The notes: generated from the letters alone by a model not told the origin. A stretch of DNA of 64,000 nucleotides from Rubrivivax sp. (GCA_027484825.1 JAIXSE010000023.1:19150-83149), one strand, 5' to 3'; positions 45,788 through 54,959 are shown, counted from the stretch's first letter. Made by a program: numbers and translations.

Positions 45788-47509
45788 TTGGCAACGACCG
45801 ACTTCAAAGTCTCCGGTGGCAACGACCAAGCACCGTTCACCCTCACCCTGCACCGCGGCGAGGGCATGACCCTGCTGGCCATGAACTGGCGCAAAGGGGA
45901 GCCTCCGGACGATCTGGTCGGCTTTGCCATGGAATATCGCGTGCCGGGCGGGGATCGGTTCATTCCGGTGATGAACCGCCTCGCCTTCCGCGGCGTGGAC
46001 GGCAAGCTCAATCCCAACACCCTGTCGACGCGGCTCTCGCCCATCCAGAAATTCCGCTGGGTCCACTTCCCGCGCGAGGGAGGCGACCGCGGCGCCACCC
46101 TGCCCTTCACCTACCGGGTCATGCCGGTCTTCATGGACACGAACGGCGCCCTCAGTTATGGGGAGGCGCAGGAGGCCGACATCCACCTGCAGCGCGAGAC
46201 AGTGCCGGGGCAGCTCAATGTGAGCTTCACCCGCGGTTTTGTGTCGTCGCAGGCCTTTGTGGACCGCTATCAGAAATTCGGACCGATCTCGGAGATCCTG
46301 CCCGCCAACGCGGCACAGGGACTGGCCTTCAAGCCGACGCATCCGAAGGCCGATGAGGCCCTGGCCTGGATGGGTTTCGAGGCCCGTGCGGCCATTCTGG
46401 ACGTGCTGGATCAGGCCCTGGCCGATCCAAAGGCCCAGGTCAAGGTGATTGCCTACGACCTCAACCTGCCAGAGGTGGTCAGCCGTCTTGAGAAGCTGGG
46501 GCCTCGTCTGCAGATCATCATTGATGACAGCGGCGAACATGGCGAGGCCGGGTCGGCCGAGAACACCGCCGCGGACCGGCTGGCCAGAACCGCAGGCGCG
46601 GACCATGTGCAGCGACAGCATGTGCTGAACCTGCAGCACAACAAGATGATTGTGGTGGCCGGCAAGAAGGCCAGGCTGGTGTCCTGCGGGTCCACCAACT
46701 TCAGCTGGCGAGGGTTCTACGTGCAGGCCAACAATGCCGTGATCCTTCAGGGCGATGGGCCGGTGAAGGCCTTTGGGGACGCCTTCGACCAGTATTGGAA
46801 CCAGCCTGCGAATCAGTTTGGCACTTCAGCCTCGGCGGCCAAGTGGACCTCCCTGCCGCTGGGCGACATCAAGCCGGAAGTGAGCTTCTCACCGCATGCC
46901 AAGGCCAATGCGCGCCTGCAGGGCATCGCCGACGACATGGCCACGGCCAAATCCAGCCTGCTGTATTCGCTGGCGTTTCTCTATCAGACCAGTGGGCCGG
47001 TGCGGGACGCCATCAAGACGCTGATGACGCAAGACCTCTTCATCTACGGCATCTCGGACCGGAAGGTGGGCGGCCTGGAAGTGGACATTCCCGGCGGCAA
47101 TCGGCGGCCGGTGTTCCCGGATGCGCTGGGCAAGGACGCGCCGCCGCCCTTTTCCTCAGAGCCGACTGGCGGTGGCGGCATCCGGATGCATCACAAGTTT
47201 GTGGTGATCGACTTCGACAAGCCGACGGCGCGTGTCTATCTGGGTTCCTACAACTTCTCCAGCCCGGCGGATCTGCAGAACGGGGAAAACCTGCTGCTGA
47301 TCAAGGACCGACGGGTGGCCACGGCCTACATGGTGGAGGCGCTGCGTCTGTTTGACCACTACCGCTTTCGCATTGCGCAGCAGGACGCGGCAACGGCCCA
47401 GCGGGAGCTGGTGCTGCAGACGCCGCCCAGGACGCGGCATGAGAAGCCATGGTGGTTTGATGACTATCATGAGCCGATCAAGATCAAGGACCGGCGGCTG
47501 TTCGCGTAA
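45788..47509 (+). CDS. Phospholipase D-like domain protein
   Basis: 573 residues. Two PLD-type motifs are present. The first is degenerate (QHNKMIVVAGKK, with Ala where HxKx4D has Asp, followed by CGSTNFSWRG). The second is complete (MHHKFVVIDFDK followed by YLGSYNFSSPADLQNGEN). An N-terminal ~170-residue region without recognised fold precedes them. No signal peptide is seen. The start is probably TTG 45788, preceded by GGGGAG; the frame extends to 45680 without a better start. PLD-fold proteins hydrolyse phosphodiesters in lipids or nucleic acids; the substrate here is unknown. Confidence 0.82.
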   Translation: MATTDFKVSGGNDQAPFTLTLHRGEGMTLLAMNWRKGEPPDDLVGFAMEYRVPGGDRFIPVMNRLAFRGVDGKLNPNTLSTRLSPIQKFRWVHFPREGGDRGATLPFTYRVMPVFMDTNGALSYGEAQEADIHLQRETVPGQLNVSFTRGFVSSQAFVDRYQKFGPISEILPANAAQGLAFKPTHPKADEALAWMGFEARAAILDVLDQALADPKAQVKVIAYDLNLPEVVSRLEKLGPRLQIIIDDSGEHGEAGSAENTAADRLARTAGADHVQRQHVLNLQHNKMIVVAGKKARLVSCGSTNFSWRGFYVQANNAVILQGDGPVKAFGDAFDQYWNQPANQFGTSASAAKWTSLPLGDIKPEVSFSPHAKANARLQGIADDMATAKSSLLYSLAFLYQTSGPVRDAIKTLMTQDLFIYGISDRKVGGLEVDIPGGNRRPVFPDALGKDAPPPFSSEPTGGGGIRMHHKFVVIDFDKPTARVYLGSYNFSSPADLQNGENLLLIKDRRVATAYMVEALRLFDHYRFRIAQQDAATAQRELVLQTPPRTRHEKPWWFDDYHEPIKIKDRRLFA

Positions 47510-47547
47510 GCGCGCCCCCCGCCACACTGCTGCTTTGGAGTTCATCC

Positions 47548-47657
47548 ATGTCGCGACCCACCTTGTTTGAGGCCATCGGCGGCGAGGAAGGCGTGCGTCG
47601 CCTGGCTCACGCATGGCACGCGCGAGCCCTGGCGGATGAACCCGCAACTGGAAGTGC
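47548..47657 (+). pseudogene. 5' remnant of a truncated-hemoglobin-like gene
   Basis: The frame opens MSRPTLFEAIGGEEGVRRLAHAWHARALAD, which is the N-terminal helix pattern of group 2 truncated hemoglobins, after a GGAG site. After about 31 residues the similarity stops (NPQLEVL in another frame may be the next few residues), and the sequence runs into the 3' end of the convergent AraC gene. The rest of the globin (proximal His helix F and beyond) is absent. It is probably a deletion remnant. Confidence 0.6.
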
Positions 47658-48572
47658 TCAGGGCCGACGACGCATCATCTGCCGCCATTGCGCCGGCGAC
47701 ACCCCCATCGCGCCCTTGAAGCGGCGGGTGAAGTGGCTCTGGTCAGCGAATCCGCAGGCCAGCGCGACCTCCGCCAACCTCTGGCCTTCCAGCAGCATCC
47801 TGCGCGCATGGGACAGTCGAACCGCATTCAGCCAGACGTGGGGAGGCACGCCAAAACATGCCGTGAATGCGCGGGTCAGGTGCGACCGGGACAGCTGGGT
47901 CTGGTCGGCCAGCTCGGCAATCTCCACGTCCCGGTGGAAGTGGGCAGCCAGGTAGTCTTTGGCCGCGCTCAAGCGTAACAGAGCCTCGGACTGGGACTGG
48001 GCCTTGGCCTTACCCGGCCCGCAGGCGTGCTCCCCGTGCCGCGCCATCAGCTCAGCAACAAAAGCCGTCCAGAGCTCCTGCCCGCGCAGGGTCTCGCCGG
48101 GTTGCTCCATGGCAGCCACAGCGGCGAGGAATGTGCGGGCCAATGCAGCGTCCCGCACCACGGGCACCTTGAAGTAGCGCCCGAGGTCCCGCCCGGCATC
48201 CTGGTCCTGATGGGCTTGCATGGTCGCGACCGGCACCTGCAGCATGGTGTAACCGAAGCCCTCCGGTGTCCCTTTGTGGCCGTCATGGGCCTGATCGGGG
48301 TTGAAGAGGATGAAGTCACCCGGCAGCCCGTGGTGCAGGCCGCCGCCGCATCGAAACGACTGCACGCCAGACGTCGTCAGGCCGACGGAATAGAACTCGT
48401 GGCTGTGACGCTCGAATCTGTGCGTGTCGAAATGCGCCCGCAGGAGGGTGGTGCCAAGCACCTCGCGCCCGGAGTAGTGCACCCAATCCGAGGCAGTGGC
48501 AGTGGCAGTGGCAGTGTCCGCGGCTGAGGCTGAGGCTGAGGCTGAGGCCGACGCGTGATCGAGCGGATCCAT
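47658..48572 (-). CDS. AraC-family transcriptional regulator
   Basis: 304 residues. An N-terminal cupin-type sensing domain (HFDTHRFERHSHEFYSVGLTTSGVQSF and GDFILFNPDQAHDG) is followed by two C-terminal helix-turn-helix motifs (VEIAELADQTQLSRSHLTRAFTACFG and LAEVALACGFADQSHFTRRFKGAMGVSP). The N-terminus carries ASASASASA and ATATATA runs encoded by hexanucleotide repeats. The ATG at 48572 is chosen; a TTG at 48587 is possible. It is divergent from a small cupin gene with a 71-bp gap, the likely target. Confidence 0.93.
   Translation of the reverse strand: MDPLDHASASASASASAADTATATATASDWVHYSGREVLGTTLLRAHFDTHRFERHSHEFYSVGLTTSGVQSFRCGGGLHHGLPGDFILFNPDQAHDGHKGTPEGFGYTMLQVPVATMQAHQDQDAGRDLGRYFKVPVVRDAALARTFLAAVAAMEQPGETLRGQELWTAFVAELMARHGEHACGPGKAKAQSQSEALLRLSAAKDYLAAHFHRDVEIAELADQTQLSRSHLTRAFTACFGVPPHVWLNAVRLSHARRMLLEGQRLAEVALACGFADQSHFTRRFKGAMGVSPAQWRQMMRRRP
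48492..48551. repeat. In-frame hexanucleotide repeats inside the AraC gene
   Basis: GGCAGT occurs four times in tandem (48492-48515) and GGCTGA four times plus a variant GGCCGA (48522-48551). On the coding strand they give Thr-Ala and Ser-Ala dipeptide runs. Unit changes keep the frame. Confidence 0.9.
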
Positions 48573-48643
48573 GCAACAACTGTACAAGCCAGGCGTTCAC
48601 CGGATGGGCACAGTCACGGTCAAATTTCACCTTTGGACCCGCC

Positions 48644-49006
48644 ATGCAAACCCTTGAAGCCATAGACCTGAAGACAAAACTCGCGTCCTTCGAAGGACAC
48701 TGGCAGCCCCGTACCGTGGGCCTCTTCAATGGCCACGACCTGATGGTCGCCAAGGTCTGTGGGGACTATCACTGGCACGCGCACCCGGACACGGACGACT
48801 TCTTCCTGGTGCTGTCCGGCGTCTTGTGGATCGACCTCCCGGGTGACCAGACGGTGGAGCTGCACCCTGGTCAGCTGTTCGTCGTGCCCAAGGGCGTGAT
48901 GCACCGTCCTCACGCCAGGGAAGAAGCGACGATTCTGCTGATCGAGCCCACGGGCACGCCCAACAGCGGGGATGCCGCCACGGCAGCACCGCGCAGGGTC
49001 ATCTAA
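48644..49006 (+). CDS. Small cupin-domain protein
   Basis: 120 residues forming a single cupin barrel. Cupin motif 1 is YHWHAHPDTDDFFLVLSGVLWIDL (metal-binding His/His/Asp) and motif 2 is LHPGQLFVVPKGVMHRPHA. Similar proteins serve as small-molecule isomerases, dioxygenases or sensors; no specific activity can be assigned. It is divergent from the AraC regulator and is probably controlled by it. Confidence 0.88.
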   Translation: MQTLEAIDLKTKLASFEGHWQPRTVGLFNGHDLMVAKVCGDYHWHAHPDTDDFFLVLSGVLWIDLPGDQTVELHPGQLFVVPKGVMHRPHAREEATILLIEPTGTPNSGDAATAAPRRVI

Positions 49007-49138
49007 GCGCCGAACTGGTGACCGCTCCCTACCTCACCGCACCGTGACAGCTGCTGATGCTTTATTACAGCGCTTGACTGCTGGCGGCCGTAGATTGCAG
49101 CCTTCACCTGCCTCCGGCCCCCGTGGCCCTGCTCCCCC

Positions 49139-51073
49139 GTGTCTGACACCGTCCGCTCCTTCGCCCACCCTGCCCGCTCCGTCTCCTCGGTCCGCACCCT
49201 CGCAGCGCGCAGCGCGTCGCTCCGTCACCCGCTGACGCAGCTGGCGGCGGCTTGCCTGATGGGTGCGGCCAGTTGGATGGCCCCGGGCGCGGCATGGGCC
49301 CTGAACCCCAGCGACACGTCGGTGCAGATGTTCCAGTGGAAGTGGAAGGATCTGGCCACCGAATGCACCCAATTCCTCGGGCCCGCTGGCTACGGCGCCA
49401 TCCAGATTTCCCCGCCCAGTGCCTCCAAGGTGACCAATGCCTGGTGGGGGGTGTATCAGCCGGTGAACTACACCAGCTTCAACAGCGTGTTCGGCACCGA
49501 GGCTGAACTCAAGTCGATGATCCAGACCTGTCACACCGCTGGTGTGCGGGTGTATGCGGACGTGGTGGTCAACCAACTGGCCGGGGATTCCAGCGCCAGC
49601 GCCGGTGTGGCTTCCGATGGCTCGACCTGGAATGCGGCCACGCTGACCTATCCGTATTTCAGCGCCAACGACTTTCACAGCAACTGCACCATCCAGGACG
49701 CGGACTACAACGCAGCCTCCGGCCGCTCCAATGTCCAGAACTGCCGCCTCAGCGGCATGCCCGACCTCAAGACCGAAAGCGCCTATGTCCAGGGCCAGAT
49801 CGTCAACTACCTGAGCACCCTCATCGGCATGGGGGTGGACGGCTTCCGCATTGATGCGGCCAAGCATCAGCCCGCCGCCGCCTGGACCACCATGCTGTCC
49901 AAGCTCAAAACCAGCCGCCCGACCACGCTGCTGGGCGAGCCGATCTGGGTGACGCAGGAGATCATTCCGGATGGCGAGGTGCAGCGGTCCGATTACCTGC
50001 CCAACGGCACGCTCAATGAGTACCGGTATGTCTACTTGATGAAAGAGGCCTTCCGCAACCTCAACGGGGCCACGCCGGCGTCCATCCCGTCCGCCATGGG
50101 CACCTGGAACAACTGGGGCGGCACCTGGGGCTTCCTCCAGCCCGCCCAGGCCACGGTGTTCGTGAACAACTGGGACAGCGAGCGGGAAGGCACCTCGCTC
50201 AATGCCAGCAACCTGAGCGGCATCACCAATGACACCCAAGGGTCGCATCGCTACGACCTGGCCAACCTCTTCATGCTGGCGCAAGGCTATGGCGAGGCGC
50301 AATTGCACTCCGGATACCGGTTCAGCAACAAGGACCAGGGCCGCCCCAGCGCCAGCCCTTATGTCAATGGCGCGGCGCAGATCAATGTGAATTGGGATTT
50401 CGTCCACCGGTGGCCCCACATTGCGGCCCTGGTGAAGTTCCGCTCCGCCAGCCGCGGCCAGGCGATTGAGAACTGGACCACCGGATCGGTGAACCAGATT
50501 GCGTTCAGCCGGGGGAAGGTCGGCTTCATCGCCCTGAACAATACGTCCGCAGCCTGGACCAAGAGCTTCTACACCGGCCTGCCGGCCGGCACCTATTGCA
50601 ACGTGGTGCGCGGTGGCAAGAATGCCGCAGGGTCCGGCTGCTCGGCGGACGCCGTGACCGTCGATGCCAAAGGCTATGCGACGCTGACCGTGCCCGCCGA
50701 TGGCGGCACTGCCGTGCCCGCGGTGGCGTTCTATACCGGTGAACGCGTGTCCTGCTCGGTGACCTTCACGGTGAACAATGCAAGCACCAGTGTCGGCCAG
50801 ACCGTCTATGTGGTGGGCAATCAAACGGCACTGGGCAACTGGACGCCCAGCCAGGGGGTGCCGCTGAGCATTCAAGGCAGCGGGGCCAATGCCACCTGGT
50901 CGGGCGTGGTTGCACTGCCTGCCAGCACCGCCATCCAATACAAATACGTGAAGTGGAATGGGTCCGCAGCCGTGTGGGAATCCGGTCTGTCCACCAGCAG
51001 CGGCAACCACGAATTCACCAGCTGTGCGGCGGGCGGAAGCAGCACCCGCGCTGATGGCGCGTTCGTGAAATGA
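49139..51073 (+). CDS. Secreted alpha-amylase (GH13) with C-terminal starch-binding CBM20
   Basis: 644 residues from a GTG at 49139; an internal start is possible, but the export signal (LTQLAAACLMGAASWMAPGAAWA) needs the upstream basic part. The GH13 barrel has the nucleophile Asp in VDGFRIDAAKH (~238), the acid/base Glu in LLGEPIW (~267) and a transition-state Asp in FVNNWDSER (~345). Two usually invariant His residues are replaced: region I reads DVVVNQ instead of NH, and region IV reads NWD instead of NHD. The C-terminal ~105 residues (SVTFTVNNASTSVGQTVYVVG...YKYVKWNGSAAVWE) are CBM20. It degrades starch outside the cell. Confidence 0.92.
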   Translation: MSDTVRSFAHPARSVSSVRTLAARSASLRHPLTQLAAACLMGAASWMAPGAAWALNPSDTSVQMFQWKWKDLATECTQFLGPAGYGAIQISPPSASKVTNAWWGVYQPVNYTSFNSVFGTEAELKSMIQTCHTAGVRVYADVVVNQLAGDSSASAGVASDGSTWNAATLTYPYFSANDFHSNCTIQDADYNAASGRSNVQNCRLSGMPDLKTESAYVQGQIVNYLSTLIGMGVDGFRIDAAKHQPAAAWTTMLSKLKTSRPTTLLGEPIWVTQEIIPDGEVQRSDYLPNGTLNEYRYVYLMKEAFRNLNGATPASIPSAMGTWNNWGGTWGFLQPAQATVFVNNWDSEREGTSLNASNLSGITNDTQGSHRYDLANLFMLAQGYGEAQLHSGYRFSNKDQGRPSASPYVNGAAQINVNWDFVHRWPHIAALVKFRSASRGQAIENWTTGSVNQIAFSRGKVGFIALNNTSAAWTKSFYTGLPAGTYCNVVRGGKNAAGSGCSADAVTVDAKGYATLTVPADGGTAVPAVAFYTGERVSCSVTFTVNNASTSVGQTVYVVGNQTALGNWTPSQGVPLSIQGSGANATWSGVVALPASTAIQYKYVKWNGSAAVWESGLSTSSGNHEFTSCAAGGSSTRADGAFVK

Positions 51074-51202
51074 CCCCGAAGCTGGCTTCGCACACCCGAA
51101 GTTAATCGATTGACCTTTTAAGCATACTTTCACGGAGGCGACATTTTTGGTCCCTAGAGTCCGGCGGTTTTTCACCACCCTCCCCGGTCTCCGGTCCACC
51201 CC

Positions 51203-53215
51203 ATGCGCGCTTCGCTCCTCCCCGCCGCCCTTGTCCCGTCCGGCACGCCCCTGCACCGCTTCCCGCTGCGTCCTGTCGCCCTGGCCCTGCTGACCGGCTT
51301 CCTGCTGGCCGGTTGCGGCGGTGACGGCGGGGACGACAACGCCGTCGCCACCCTGCCCGCAGCCCCCACCGGCCTGGGCACCACCGACACCGCGCCGGTG
51401 CAGGACGCCACCACCGTCCCGCCCTTCGTCGACAACGCCGCCACCAACCAGCGCGGCGATGCCCGCTACGCCACGCTGCAGACCAATGCCGGTGTGCGCG
51501 CCGTCTCCGGCTTCCTGAGCGTCTGGCAGCCCAGCACCCTGATCGTGGACGCCGGCGTCACCGCGGCCGCCAACGGCAGCTTCCCGGCCGTGACCGCCTC
51601 CACCTGGTCGGGCATTCCCGGCGACGCGACCGACGGCAAGGTGCTGGACACCACCGTGCATGCCGCCAACATCCAGTACGTGGTCACCGCCACCGCGGCC
51701 CGCACCGACGCGCAGGCCCTGGCCGCCTACCTGGACGACCGCCGCGGCAAGGGCTACAGCATCAGCGACGGCATGGGCCCGCTGACCAGCGCCTGGCGCA
51801 CCGCCGCCGGCCAGACCACCACCATCACCAGCATGCCGGCCGACGCCACGACCGTGCTCTACAACGACACCGGTGCCGATGTCGGCGTGAGCACGGCCGC
51901 AGGCAACAAGACCCTCGGCCTGGCGGTGGACTTCATCAACAATGTCGGCGACAACGCCTCCACCGAACCCGCCAAGCGCTTCTACAAGTACGCGCGTCCG
52001 TGGCGCTGGAGCAGCAACGTCATCGTGGTGCCGCAACTGGTCCCGGCCAAGAGCAGCACGCCCACGACCGACGGTGGCTACATCAGCGGCCACACCGCCG
52101 AAGGCGTCCGAAAGGCCCTGGCCATGGCCTATCTGGTGCCGCAGCGCTTCCAGGAGATGATGGCCCGCTCGCTGGAGCTGGGAGAGAACCGCATACTGGC
52201 CGGCATGCATTCGCCGATGGACGTGATCGGCGGCCGCATCCTGGGCCAGGCCTCCGCCGCCGCCTCGATCGCCAACGGCTCGGACGTCGCCATCAAGGCC
52301 ACCGCCTACCAGCAGGCCCAGGCCGCCATGCAATCGGCCGCCGGTGCAAGCTCCTTTGCTGCGCTGCAGACCTATGCCCACTCGGCCAGCACCGCTGACG
52401 ACCGCTTCAACGACTGGACCTCGCTGCGCGCCAATGCGCTGCGCCGCATGACCTTCGGCCTGCCGCAGAACGGCGACAAGACCAGGGCCGCGGTGGTGCC
52501 CAAGGGCGCTGAAGTGCTGCTGGAAACCCGCCTCCCCTACCTGACGGCCGACCAGCGCCGCGTGGTGCTCAAGACCACCGCCCTGCCCTCCGGCTGGCTG
52601 GTGATGGACGACGCCGAAGGCTGGGGCCGCCTGAACTACGTGGCCGCCGCTGACGGCTACGGCGCCTTCAACGGCGACGTCGACCTGACGATGGACGGCA
52701 CCCTGGGCGGCTTCTATGCCGAAGACAGCTGGCGCAACGACATCAGCGGCGCCGGCAAGCTGACCAAGTCCGGCAGTGGCACGCTGCACCTGAGCGGCGC
52801 CAACACCTTCACCGGTGGACTGGTGCTCAAGGCCGGCGCGATCTCCGCGGACAGCGCCTCGGCCCTGGGCAAGGGTGACGTGTACCTGGCCGGCGGCACG
52901 CTGGTCAGCAATGCCGCGGCCCCGCAAGTGGCCGTCGGCGGCAAGTTCAGCCAGCGCGCCGGCTCGACGCTGCAAGTGGTGCTGGGCGGCAGCGGCGCGG
53001 GTCGCCTGGTGGCTGCGGGTGCGGTGAACGTGGAAGACGGCGCCACGCTGACTGTGAAGTTTGCCAAGGGCACTTCCGTCAAGGCGGGTGACACGGTGCA
53101 GGTGCTCAGCGGTGCGTCCCTGGCGGGTCGCTACAGCACGGTGTCGGTGGACGGCTTCACCAAGATCAGCGCCAGCTACAGCGGCACGACGCTCAGCATC
53201 AAGATCGAAGGCTGA
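51203..53215 (+). CDS. PAP2-type phosphatase lipoprotein with autotransporter-like repeat tail
   Basis: 670 residues. The lipobox is LLAGC (Cys38). The phosphatase signature of the PAP2/class A acid phosphatase family is spread over KRFYKYARP (KX6RP, ~257), YISGHTAEG (~293) and GENRILAGMHSPMDV (SRx5HxxxD-like, ~330, with Asn in place of Ser). The C-terminal ~160 residues look like a passenger fragment with one autotransporter-associated beta-strand repeat (SGAGKLTKSGSGTLHLSGAN, ~515), but no beta-barrel translocator follows. It is probably surface- or periplasm-anchored and releases phosphate from organic substrates. The ATG at 51203 gives the lipoprotein signal. Confidence 0.85.
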   Translation: MRASLLPAALVPSGTPLHRFPLRPVALALLTGFLLAGCGGDGGDDNAVATLPAAPTGLGTTDTAPVQDATTVPPFVDNAATNQRGDARYATLQTNAGVRAVSGFLSVWQPSTLIVDAGVTAAANGSFPAVTASTWSGIPGDATDGKVLDTTVHAANIQYVVTATAARTDAQALAAYLDDRRGKGYSISDGMGPLTSAWRTAAGQTTTITSMPADATTVLYNDTGADVGVSTAAGNKTLGLAVDFINNVGDNASTEPAKRFYKYARPWRWSSNVIVVPQLVPAKSSTPTTDGGYISGHTAEGVRKALAMAYLVPQRFQEMMARSLELGENRILAGMHSPMDVIGGRILGQASAAASIANGSDVAIKATAYQQAQAAMQSAAGASSFAALQTYAHSASTADDRFNDWTSLRANALRRMTFGLPQNGDKTRAAVVPKGAEVLLETRLPYLTADQRRVVLKTTALPSGWLVMDDAEGWGRLNYVAAADGYGAFNGDVDLTMDGTLGGFYAEDSWRNDISGAGKLTKSGSGTLHLSGANTFTGGLVLKAGAISADSASALGKGDVYLAGGTLVSNAAAPQVAVGGKFSQRAGSTLQVVLGGSGAGRLVAAGAVNVEDGATLTVKFAKGTSVKAGDTVQVLSGASLAGRYSTVSVDGFTKISASYSGTTLSIKIEG

Positions 53216-53248
53216 TCGAGCGTCGCTCGAGTACCGCTCGAGCTTCGT

Positions 53249-53887
53249 TCACGCAGAGTCGGGCGCACACATCGGGGTTTGATCCCTGTGCGCCCGGCTG
53301 TACTCGAAGCAGCCCTGCAGGTAATCGATGTTGGAGCCGAAGCCCACCAGGGGTCGTTGGCCGATCCCGCGCCAGTGGGTGGTGAGCGCTTCCCGGATCG
53401 GCCGCACCGTCTTCATGTATTCGTCGGGGAACGGAATGACTTCGAAGACGAGTGTGAAGTCGATGTAGCCCAGCTTCACCAGTGCGCCCAGTTGCTCATA
53501 GTGATGGTGGACCGTGGCGTAATCCTTCATGGCCGGACTGAGATAGAAGTCTTCTCCCGAGCCCGCTTCGCGGATCAGGTCCAGCACCCGGGGGCCGATC
53601 TCGGGAGCGGCCTGACGCATGAAGCGGCGGGCATGGGTGCGAACGTCCTCATCCTCCCGAAGAATGCTCTGGATCTGCTGAAGCGCCTGCAGCCGGTTGC
53701 TGGTGCTGGCCCGCTTGCTGTTCTCCGCCAGCGCCGCGAGATGACTCACCGACATGGCCACGCCCGCAATCACGCTCAGGCCGGTGGCAATGCCCACCAC
53801 CTTCTGCCAATAGGCCACCATGGCGCTGCCAGCACGAAAACTGATGGAATCCTCGCTGATGGCGCCCCCGGTATCGTCCCTGCGCAT
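53249..53887 (-). CDS. Membrane-anchored protein of unknown function
   Basis: 212 residues from the ATG at 53887, preceded by GGAGGGG; the frame extends to 53941. One N-terminal hydrophobic helix (VVGIATGLSVIAGVAMSVSHLAAL) is followed by an amphipathic helix (LQALQQIQSILREDEDVRTHARRF) and a soluble helical domain (LSPAMKDYATVHHHYEQLGALVKLGYIDFTLVFEVIPFPDEY). The overall shape resembles DUF4760-type proteins; I make no functional call. It is convergent with the phosphatase gene. Confidence 0.7.
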   Translation of the reverse strand: MRRDDTGGAISEDSISFRAGSAMVAYWQKVVGIATGLSVIAGVAMSVSHLAALAENSKRASTSNRLQALQQIQSILREDEDVRTHARRFMRQAAPEIGPRVLDLIREAGSGEDFYLSPAMKDYATVHHHYEQLGALVKLGYIDFTLVFEVIPFPDEYMKTVRPIREALTTHWRGIGQRPLVGFGSNIDYLQGCFEYSRAHRDQTPMCAPDSA

Positions 53888-54007
53888 GTGTCCCCTCCGG
53901 CCTCTCAAGCTGCTTTTGGAAGGGGCCACTATCGCGGTCATGGGGGCGGCAGGCCATCGGTGCGCTGCCCTGGCCGAGGCTTCCAGAATCCTGAGTCGCA
54001 GCCGACG

Positions 54008-54904
54008 CTATTGCGCGTCTGAGTCCTGAGGCGGCTTCACCGCCAGCGCTTGCCGCCACAGCTCGGCGGCCGCCTGCACGCCTTCAGCGCTGAAGTGGCA
54101 GCCGTTTCTCAGGGGGCCGGTCAGGGTGTCGGTGTCCGGCCCGGCGCGAAACCCGTTGCCCGGCTCGTCCACCAGCTCCGCCACGGCCTGCCGCACCTCC
54201 TGTCGCAGCCGCTCATCGGCACGCGGGCAGTAGGTCGATCGGGCCAGCCACCACGGCCCCGGAAGTCCGCGGGCTTCCGTCAGCGCCCGCAGGCTGCGCA
54301 TGCCGCGGATGTAGTCCTCGGTGCGGGTCCCGCTCAGGGCATCGGCCTCGCCCTGCTGCCACAGCACCCCCGCAATCGGCCAGCCGGTCGCCACCGTGGC
54401 ATCGACCTCCCGCTGCCAGGCCTGCCGCAGGGGGCTGTCATCGTCGATCCAGTCGTCCAGCGAGGTGGACTCCACCGCCAGAACCATCCACACGACCGGG
54501 CGTCCCGCCCACTGCCCCCCCAGCCGCTGATGCAGCGCGGACCATAGACTCGCCCCCGATCCGGTCGCGCCCGGCAGCGGGTCCTGCACCATCACACAGC
54601 GCCCTTGATGCAGGACCGGGATGGGTGGGCGCGGCGCCGAAGCGGTCGGAAGATCCCCATGATTGCCGGCATTGGATTGGCCCAGAGCCACCAGCACCAA
54701 GGGCATCCGCCCGGCCAACCAGGTGTCACAGCTGGTGCCGCCGGTCGGAAGGGGCTGGATCAGCTTGACCCTCGCCGCCAGCGACTGGTCCGCCCGGCGT
54801 TCGTCCGCCCACAGCTTGAGTCCGGCAGCAACGGCGGTGACGGCCAGCGTGAGCGTCACCGCCGCCCAGCCCAGCACCCGTCGTCGCAGAAGCCGGTCAG
54901 TCAC
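54008..54904 (-). CDS. SGNH/sialate O-acetylesterase-family exported protein
   Basis: 298 residues. An N-terminal membrane anchor (VLGWAAVTLTLAVTAVAAGLKLW) precedes an SGNH esterase domain. Motifs seen are VALGQSNAGNHG (nucleophile Ser), VLWQQGEAD (Asn/Gly-type block) and CHFSAEG (catalytic His). Such enzymes remove O-acetyl groups from sugars. It lies next to an OafA-type acyltransferase gene and the exosortase A locus, so a polysaccharide substrate is likely. Confidence 0.83.
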   Translation of the reverse strand: MTDRLLRRRVLGWAAVTLTLAVTAVAAGLKLWADERRADQSLAARVKLIQPLPTGGTSCDTWLAGRMPLVLVALGQSNAGNHGDLPTASAPRPPIPVLHQGRCVMVQDPLPGATGSGASLWSALHQRLGGQWAGRPVVWMVLAVESTSLDDWIDDDSPLRQAWQREVDATVATGWPIAGVLWQQGEADALSGTRTEDYIRGMRSLRALTEARGLPGPWWLARSTYCPRADERLRQEVRQAVAELVDEPGNGFRAGPDTDTLTGPLRNGCHFSAEGVQAAAELWRQALAVKPPQDSDAQ

Positions 54905-54959
54905 GGGAGGTCCTGACGGTCAGCCGACCGCCCCTCACACCGCCTCTCACAGCGCAGCC

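Noticed and set aside
49034..52975. A 1,313-codon minus-strand frame opposite the amylase and phosphatase genes
   Set aside because: It is composition-driven. The plus strand has clear GH13, CBM20 and PAP2 motifs and signal peptides, while the antisense frame has no recognisable domain.
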